Part shown: positions 58,330-64,000 of the stretch, in pieces
Layout of the letters: each line of letters begins with the position of its first letter
Position numbering within the stretch: the first letter of the stretch is position 1
Assembly: GCA_014773175.1 (NCBI GenBank)
Contig: VXCM01005738.1
Span: forward strand, 1 to 64,000
Direction of reading: 5' to 3'
DNA: 64,000 nucleotides
From: Lucifuga dentata
Taxonomy: Eukaryota > Chordata > Actinopteri > Ophidiiformes > Bythitidae
The notes under the pieces: model-generated
Databases searched by the model: none
Told to the model about the DNA's origin: nothing
What the model saw: only the letters and a program-made list of their open reading frames with translations
Made by a program: the position numbers and the translations under genes

Positions 58330-58446
58330 CGGCCCTCTCAGGTCGATGAGTTCCTGCCTCATCTGGACGATGAGGTGGTCTTTAGCCATGAGGGAACGGT
58401 ACAGACGCTCGTTAAACTCAATCAGCTCGCCGTGCATCTCAGCCAC
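58330..58446 (-). CDS. snx29: sorting nexin 29, helical segment exon
   Basis: 117-nt exon with both ends in phase 0, encoding the first 39 residues visible: VAEMHGELIEFNERLYRSLM, then AKDHLIVQMRQELIDLRGP. Heptad-like leucines and alternating charges indicate an alpha-helical coiled-coil. In SNX29 such a region separates the N-terminal RUN domain from the PX domain and probably mediates self-association. On the minus strand the acceptor is TTCGTGTTGCAG|GTG and the donor GGGCCG|GTAAGTG. Because it is symmetric, its skipping would keep the frame and delete 39 residues. The (CA)16 tract 10 nt into the downstream intron is a known type of hnRNP L site. The preceding exon is not in this window. Confidence 0.93.
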
Positions 58447-58650
58447 CTGCAACACGAACAAAACCACATTAAAAATAATCTAAAAATAATGAAAAATAGG
58501 ATGTGATCATTCATAAAACGCAGTTCTTACAATTATCATTTAACTTTAAAAAAAAAAAAAAGGTCAGAGCGTCTCCATGTCAGATGTTAATGAACGTAGA
58601 CAAAAGGACAGATTCTGGTAAAGAGTCAAACTCTGACAGGGATGGAGGTA

Positions 58651-58957
58651 AAGAGGAGAGGGAGAGAGAGGCAGACAGAGAGAGAGAGACAGCTAGAGAG
58701 GGAGAGAGAGAGAGAAAGACAGAGAAAGACAGATAGAGAGAGAGACAGAAAGAGAGAGACAGGGAGAGAGAGAAAGAGACAGAGAGAGAGAGAGACACAG
58801 CTAGAGAGAGCGAGAGAGAGACAGCTAGAGAGAGAGAGAGAGAAAGACAGAGATACAGAGAGAGAGAGAGAGACAGACAGAGAGACAGAGACAGACAGAG
58901 AGAGAGAGAGAGACAGAGACAGAGAGAGAGAGAGACAGACAGAGACAGACAGAGACA
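58651..58957. repeat. GA/GACA-rich polypurine block
   Basis: About 307 nt of GAGAGA with CAGA and TAGA variants, a long polypurine run on the plus strand (pyrimidine-rich in the transcript), 205 nt upstream of the helical exon. Apparent frames through it (Leu/Ser or Arg/Glu rich) are artefacts. Confidence 0.95.
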
Positions 58958-59105
58958 GAGGTTACAGCAGTTCACATCTTAAACTCTCAGCCTGCTGTCA
59001 GCCTGATCATCAATCCTTATCAGCTGGAATGAACGCTGACACGCTGCTACCTACATTTGTGTGCATGCATGCGCTTATGCAAATACAGGTGAGCTATTCT
59101 TCCTG

Positions 59106-59107
<2 letters not shown>

Positions 59108-59163
<56 letters not shown>

Positions 59164-59179
59164 NTGTGTGTGTGTGTGT
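59108..59179. repeat. (TG)n microsatellite with N
   Basis: About 72 nt of TG containing an N at 59164. Directly adjoins the CpG-dense segment. Confidence 0.95.
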
Positions 59180-59189
59180 TCCTCGGCCT

Positions 59190-59380
59190 GTCTGCCTAAC
59201 CGGCCTGGACAGCGTGGACAGGTCTCCGTGGGCTGACTGACAGCTGTGACACGAGCTGCGCTGCACGGAGGACACCTGCTGTCACGGCCGCTTCCGCCAA
59301 GCGCCGTCGCCGCTGACAGGTGAGCCGGGCGTCTGCGGCGACGGCGCGGCAACACCGACCTTCACGCGTTCATTTATTCA
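59190..59380. promoter_or_regulatory. CpG-dense intragenic island
   Basis: At least 20 CpG in about 170 nt (for example GCGGCGACGGCGCGGC), in a window otherwise poor in CpG. It has two GCTGACAG-like direct matches and a GACAGGTGAGCC splice-donor-like string on the plus strand. It is a possible intragenic CpG island or alternative promoter 0.75 kb upstream of the helical exon. No core promoter motif or transcript evidence is visible. Confidence 0.35.
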
Positions 59381-60049
59381 AAGCGTTCAGGAGCCTGGCA
59401 AGGGCCAAACGTACCGTAAAGGAGAACGAGGATTTTTTCTTTAATAACTCAGGACGTTTTCAGACTTGTTGTCTAGATGCATCTGGGACCAAATTGCTGC
59501 AATTTTGTATTTTCTGCTCGGTTTGGTTTAGAGGAGAAAAATCTGATCAAAGCAAAACAGATCATGTGACAGCTCCCGCTCTGCTCATTGGCCGGAAATG
59601 TCTGGGGGCAGGAGAAAGAAAATCAAAACAGGAAAGAGTTCAAAAGCCGGGAAAACTACATAACATGAAGCAACTCTGTAAAAAAAATATCTATATATCT
59701 ATATATCTATATAGATATATAGATATATATGGCAACAGAAGCTGAATTTGACTTTAAGACAACGTCAGGAAAAACACTTGTGGTTGTATTTTATTTCATT
59801 TTATATAAAGAAGATGTGCTGCTTTCAGATGTATAAACATACTGCTAATGTAGTGCTAACAGTGCTAACATGCTAACGAAGGCTGATATGCCACAACCGT
59901 TTCATAGCACGTTTCGATTAATATAGATAATCAAAGCTGCAGTTTAACTGTTGTAAAGTTTGTTTTGCATTAATTGTATTTAATAGTCTGAAGTAGCGGA
60001 TATCTGATAAAGTCTAATGGGAAACAAACTTTAGTTAGTTTAGTCTTAG

Positions 60050-61667
60050 TGATGGATAAAGTAACTTAAAAGTAATTAAAAATAAGAGATATCTTATTAA
60101 AAAATTACTTTGTTACAAGTAAAATTCACTCATTAGGAAAACAATTTGACAAAGTAATTCAGTATCAGTTGTGAAATTTACTTCAGTAACAAAAGTATTA
60201 TTTTGATAATAACTGTACTTAAGTATTGAAAGTTTAAAAAAAAGGGCTTGTTGCTATTTGTTTTGCACAGGTTATAAAATGAAACTTAAGTTTGAATGTG
60301 ACGTCATTCAGCGCTGAATATAAGAAACTTATTCTCTGTTCAGACTTTGAAGCTGTTTGGAACCGTCAGTACTTCCTGTGTTCACGAAAATAAAGAGAGA
60401 AGTCATGAGACCCTTTCATTTCTTTGACAATATACATAAAAAAAGCTGCAGACTAACAAACCAAATGTAAAAGAACTCTCAACATAACATAACGTCAAAC
60501 AAACGCCTTATCACTTGTTTAAAATCAATTAAACATCAACCAGTGAATATTTAACAACTTAAATGTAACACATCCAATGTACATTTTGTGAAAAATGTAG
60601 TGTGGAAGAAGCAAATTTACTTCATAGTTTTGTTCTTTCTTCTAAAATGGTAAAATATTGGTCTGACATTGTTGGTATTCTTTCTGAAATGTTTATATAT
60701 TGATATTTGATTTATATTGAACCAGATCCCATTCTAATAATTCTGGGTATTTCTGAACGGACTCTTCAGTGAAAGTACATCAACAATTCCTTTCCCAGAG
60801 TCTAATTTTTGCTAAAACAAAAAAAACAAACAAAAAAAACAAACAAAACAAAAGAACTCCTTCTCAGATATTGGAAAAAGAAGGATGTCTCCACACCTAA
60901 ACAATGGACTGATGAACTAACTAATATTTGTCACCTTGAAAGAAGAAGATATTAACAAAATGATAGATTAGATTACTTCAATAAGGTTTGACAACCATTT
61001 ATGGTAACCATTATATTAGAAGTTTACGAACACCAGTATTTTAGTTAAGGTTCTTCTTGAACTCTGCTACAATTAAAGCTTTTATTTTATTTAATCCTAA
61101 TTCAGTTGAGGCTGCTTCCCTCTCTTATTTATTATTTCTTTTTCTTTTTTTCCTCCTCCTTTATTCACAGAGTGTATATTGTTTGTATATGTTTGCCTTA
61201 TGTCATTATTGTTTCTTTTTGTCTGCAAGATATTGTTCTATATCATTAGACATTTGATTTTTTTTGGCTTTTTTTGACAATAGGTGTCTGTCTTTTATAT
61301 GCATATGTAATTTTTTTTGTATTCTTTTTCCTTCTTTATACTAAAAAAAATAAACAAGATAAATGTAACACACATAACATTGATTTTCTGCGTACCTTAG
61401 CATATTAGCGTAGCCAGTAACAATGTACCACACTCACGCAGCCTCTGAATATGGAGACACAAACACTGTTACTTTTTACTGAAATTCATTTTGTAGCGAG
61501 TCGCAAACTTGTGCTGAAAAAAAGTAACAAAGTTTACATTTTATTTAAAAAAATGCAGCAAAGTAAAAACTTGGCAAAAATATAAATACTCAAGAATGTA
61601 CTCCAGATAATCACCAAAGACAATTACTGAAACAAAGTATTTTTACTTTGCTACTTGACACCATGCT
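60050..61667. mobile_element. candidate DNA element with AAGTAACTT-type ends
   Basis: The left part is rich in AAGTAACTT and TACTTAAGTATTG; the right part reads GTATTTTTACTTTGCTACTT then GACACC, roughly the inverse. Such ends are frequent in fish DNA transposons. A LINE fragment lies in the middle. Exact ends and target duplication unresolved. Confidence 0.4.
60620..61350 (+). pseudogene. L1-like LINE ORF2 C-terminus and 3' UTR
   Basis: Decayed coding traces include WSDIVGILSEMF, IILGISERTL and KKDVSTPKQWTDELTNIC, then LERRRY. The order and spacing match the ORF2 C-terminus of fish L1-like LINEs (compare 34215 and 36120). The 3' end reads TTCTTTATACTAAAAAAAAT. Multiple stops; not functional. 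Confidence 0.55.
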
Positions 61668-61749
61668 GTTTAACAGATTGTTCTGTCATTGGTTTGAGGC
61701 TCATGCAGATCCTTTTCACAAACCAACACTTCTTTAGGAACTGGACTGA

Positions 61750-62020
61750 GACGTCTCCTCCTGCAGGTGTGTTGGTCGGCATCCAGGTGTGTTTGCAGTT
61801 TTCCCCCTCGGACGGTTTATTTTGAAAGGTCTGATCACGGCAGTCACACTTGGCTGCTGACCAAAGCAGCCGAACCCGGACCAACTCCTGAAAACGGTCT
61901 CGGTGCAGCTTTTTGGCCCAAATCCAGGTGTACCAGCTGCGTTCACACCTGCCCAGACACACCGACCAAGAGGGAAAACCAACCCTGAACTGGACCAAAC
62001 CATGTAGGTGTAAAAAACAC
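61750..62020. mobile_element. candidate DNA element end shared with 43227
   Basis: Contains CTGAACTGGACCAAACCATG followed by a GGTGT block, also present at 43227-43262. It has Pro/Gly-rich non-coding frames on both strands. Ends unresolved. Confidence 0.35.
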
Positions 62021-62323
62021 CCTCAGCTATAAAAATAACTTGATATATTGTGGATTAACATCTACATGTATAACTAATCAAAATGTACTATAAATTATTT
62101 GCCTTTATTTATACCTGAATTAAAGAGTTTCCTGTAGGTAACACAGCCACGCTTCCACCCTTTAGAACCCTCACACACACACACACCATTCATCACCACT
62201 ATTTATTTAGGCACCACAAGTCTTAAATAGGACATATAAAAGAGGGAATTAATTTTAAGCGTGAAAGAACCCAATTAATTCTCAGTGAGAGGGAGTTAAT
62301 CAGTTTGTCATTCTCCGGCTGAG

Positions 62324-62358
62324 CGTGTGCGTGTGTGTGTGTGTGTGTATGTGTGTGT
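62324..62358. repeat. (GT)n microsatellite
   Basis: GT run with GC and TATG interruptions. Confidence 0.9.
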
Positions 62359-63485
62359 CTCTGCATATGTGCGGAATAGCATGTATATGTGGGTGCACAC
62401 GTGGCTTGTGTGGAACGTGTATTTGTGTGTGTGTGAGAGCTCATTATATTGACCGACACGGGACTATTTTAATTACGGGGTGTGTGGCAACATTCTCGTC
62501 TTCCTGTTTTCCCCCTGCAGACCCACGTAATACCATTAAGACACAACCAGGTTACTCTTTCCCCACCTGCCCATTTCACATACGCGATGGGCATCAGGCA
62601 TCACTAAGCCGCCTCATCCATGCGCTGGCCTTTCGCTGTAAGCCCACCAGAGGCTTGTTGCAACCTTGCATCAACCAATAAATATCCACAGGGTGAGGGC
62701 GGAGCCAATTAGCCTGCAGAAATCTCATTCAGAGAACAAAACAGAAAGAAAAAGTAGCGACCAGCAGAGTACAAAGTTTGGTTTATGAGCAAAAATGATT
62801 AAAACACGGAGAAAACAGCGTGACAATGACATACACAAGTTGGAGATTAAAAAAAGTTTTAATATCGAAATCCCTGATGACGATTGTGATTACGTGTAAG
62901 AGTTTTATGTAAAACGTGTTGTGTGTGTGTGTTTGAGTACTAAGCTTGACACAGCCTCGGCATGAACCTGTTAGACTGGATTCACATGCTAAGCGTTAGC
63001 GTTGCCGCTGGGCGCTCAGCGTTCTGGTTGCACGTGAGCGGAAGCGCCGCTCAACCTCGCGCTGACAGGAAGTGCTCGTTGCTAATGACAATTTAACGGT
63101 TACCGTGGACTGTAAAGACAGGATGTAGCCTACATGCTATCTTTGCACATTCGTGGTTAAAATCGGATTTTGGTTTCAATTCAGGTAGCAACATGGATAT
63201 TGCAAAAAAACAAAAATGCTCTTCTTATTAGGTGAAGAAAAGTGAAAAAACGGTGAATGTGGGTGCATGAAACCTCACTTTTCAGACGTTATATTAACAA
63301 TTTCTAAACCTGATGTCCGTGTGTGTGTGTGTTTCTTTTATTACTGCTCGTTTTTAATTCTGTATCATGTCGATGCATTAATATGACCATGACACGGCAT
63401 GTCGACGTGGTTTTTTTTTAAATTTTATTTATTTTATTTTATGTCAGTGTGGTTACTATGTGTGGATGTCCTGCACCCATCACAA

Positions 63486-63690
63486 TATAATCCATGTTAT
63501 GCTCATGACAACCATTTCCTAAAATATGCTATTTTAGTGGCCAATTTTAAAATTGTTTTTCCTACCTTCCGGACTGCCACTGGCTTCATTTCATTCCAGC
63601 ACGCTATAAAAATCAACTTGTAGAGACTTGAAACATGGTCGAGATACATAATCCATCACAGCGAACATGTCTACGACACACTGAATCAGA
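63486..63690 (-). mobile_element. TTAA-flanked MITE, inverted partial (copy 8)
   Basis: Plus strand reads TTTTTCCTACCTTCCGGACT, AAAATCAACTTGTAGAGACT and ATCCATCACAGCGAACATG. These are the inverse of the right-half blocks of copies 2 and 6. The outer end ATGACAACCATTTCCTAAAA lies near 63506. Both termini missing. Confidence 0.65.
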
Positions 63691-64000
63691 CGATAACTTT
63701 TTCAATATTTCAAATAATAAAACGTATTATTATAACTGAGATAATTACATGCCTAGTAAAAACCACTTCAGAAACACAAATGTGCTCAAGGTAGGGAATG
63801 ATAAAACCAGGAACAGAATTTTCAGACAACTGCAAGGCATAAAACAAAAATAAAAATTTTTAAAATGATAGGTAAGTCACTGTGTGGTGACGCGGCATAT
63901 GCAAATTAGCAGATGATGTCACACAGCGACTTGTGGAGACTTTTGGAGCAGGATTTGCCGACTTTCTGCAGAAAAGGAATGGAAACAGAGTGTTTTAACT

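Larger units (their letters stand above)
58447..64000 (-). other. snx29: snx29 upstream intron, partial
   Basis: From the acceptor at 58447 to the window end; no further coding exon could be supported on the minus strand. It holds a GA-rich block, a (GT)n tract, a CpG-dense island, a DNA element with a nested LINE, a (GT)n tract at 62324 and an inverted TTAA MITE. Stretches 59385-60045, 62030-62320 and 62360-63480 are unassigned; 62500-62700 looks single-copy. Confidence 0.8.

Noticed and set aside
58580..59199. Leu/Ser-rich and Arg/Glu-rich frames
   Set aside because: Translate the GA-rich simple repeat; no start context, domain or splice support.
59320..59745. 141-codon plus-strand frame after the CpG-rich block
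   Set aside because: No similarity recognised, ends in AT-rich repeat, and the CpG-rich part explains the open frame.
62325..62681. 118-codon plus-strand frame
   Set aside because: Starts in a GT repeat (Cys/Val run); the later part has a CCCTGCAG acceptor-like string but no downstream donor or recognisable protein.

Overview
The window is vertebrate, almost certainly teleost fish, genomic DNA. Coding sequence is sparse: six short exons over about 51.6 kb, with canonical GT-AG junctions and matching phases. The rest is dinucleotide microsatellites, short DNA transposons with clear target-site duplications, L2- and L1/Tx1-like LINE relics, and Tc1 remnants in styles common in ray-finned fish. 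It is a draft assembly: one 539-base N gap and 25 single-N junctions, eleven of them flanked by the same stretch (mostly about 60-68 bases) on both sides.

One gene is recognised, the 3' end of sorting nexin 29 (snx29) on the minus strand. In transcript order the coding exons are 58330-58446, 57197-57252, 56757-56838, 31776-31916, 14496-14635 and 6881-7007. Joined they give 220 C-terminal residues in one open frame: a helical segment, a short acidic Ser/Thr linker, a complete PX phosphoinositide-binding domain spread over three exons, and a basic Ser/Arg/Pro tail ending in EPQSGDL and a stop. The RUN-domain exons expected in this family must lie above 64000. Positions 1-6880 are 3' UTR and/or intergenic.

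Layout: 1-6.9 kb, flank with a TTAA-flanked MITE and a Harbinger-type MITE. 7.0-14.5 kb, last intron, with a 0.94 kb 17-bp minisatellite. 14.6-31.8 kb, intron with a 395-bp foldback element, Tc1 and LINE relics, the N gap and a 1.09 kb AG-free pyrimidine tract (in transcript sense). 31.9-56.8 kb, the largest intron, rich in nested transposons, with two hAT elements carrying perfect 8-bp duplications. 56.8-58.4 kb, three clustered exons. 58.4-64 kb, upstream intron with a CpG-dense island and another LINE.

The most interesting functional candidate is the 1077-nt intron 57253-58329. In the transcript it has (CA)16 starting at +11 of the 5' splice site and a (UG)-rich tract ending 28 nt before the exon, so its ends could pair. 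Other points worth a look are a stop codon overlapping the last 5' splice site, a MITE family carrying CRE-like plus YY1-like motifs, a foldback element with three CCAAT boxes spaced exactly 26 bp, and three near-perfect hairpins that look like template-switch duplications.
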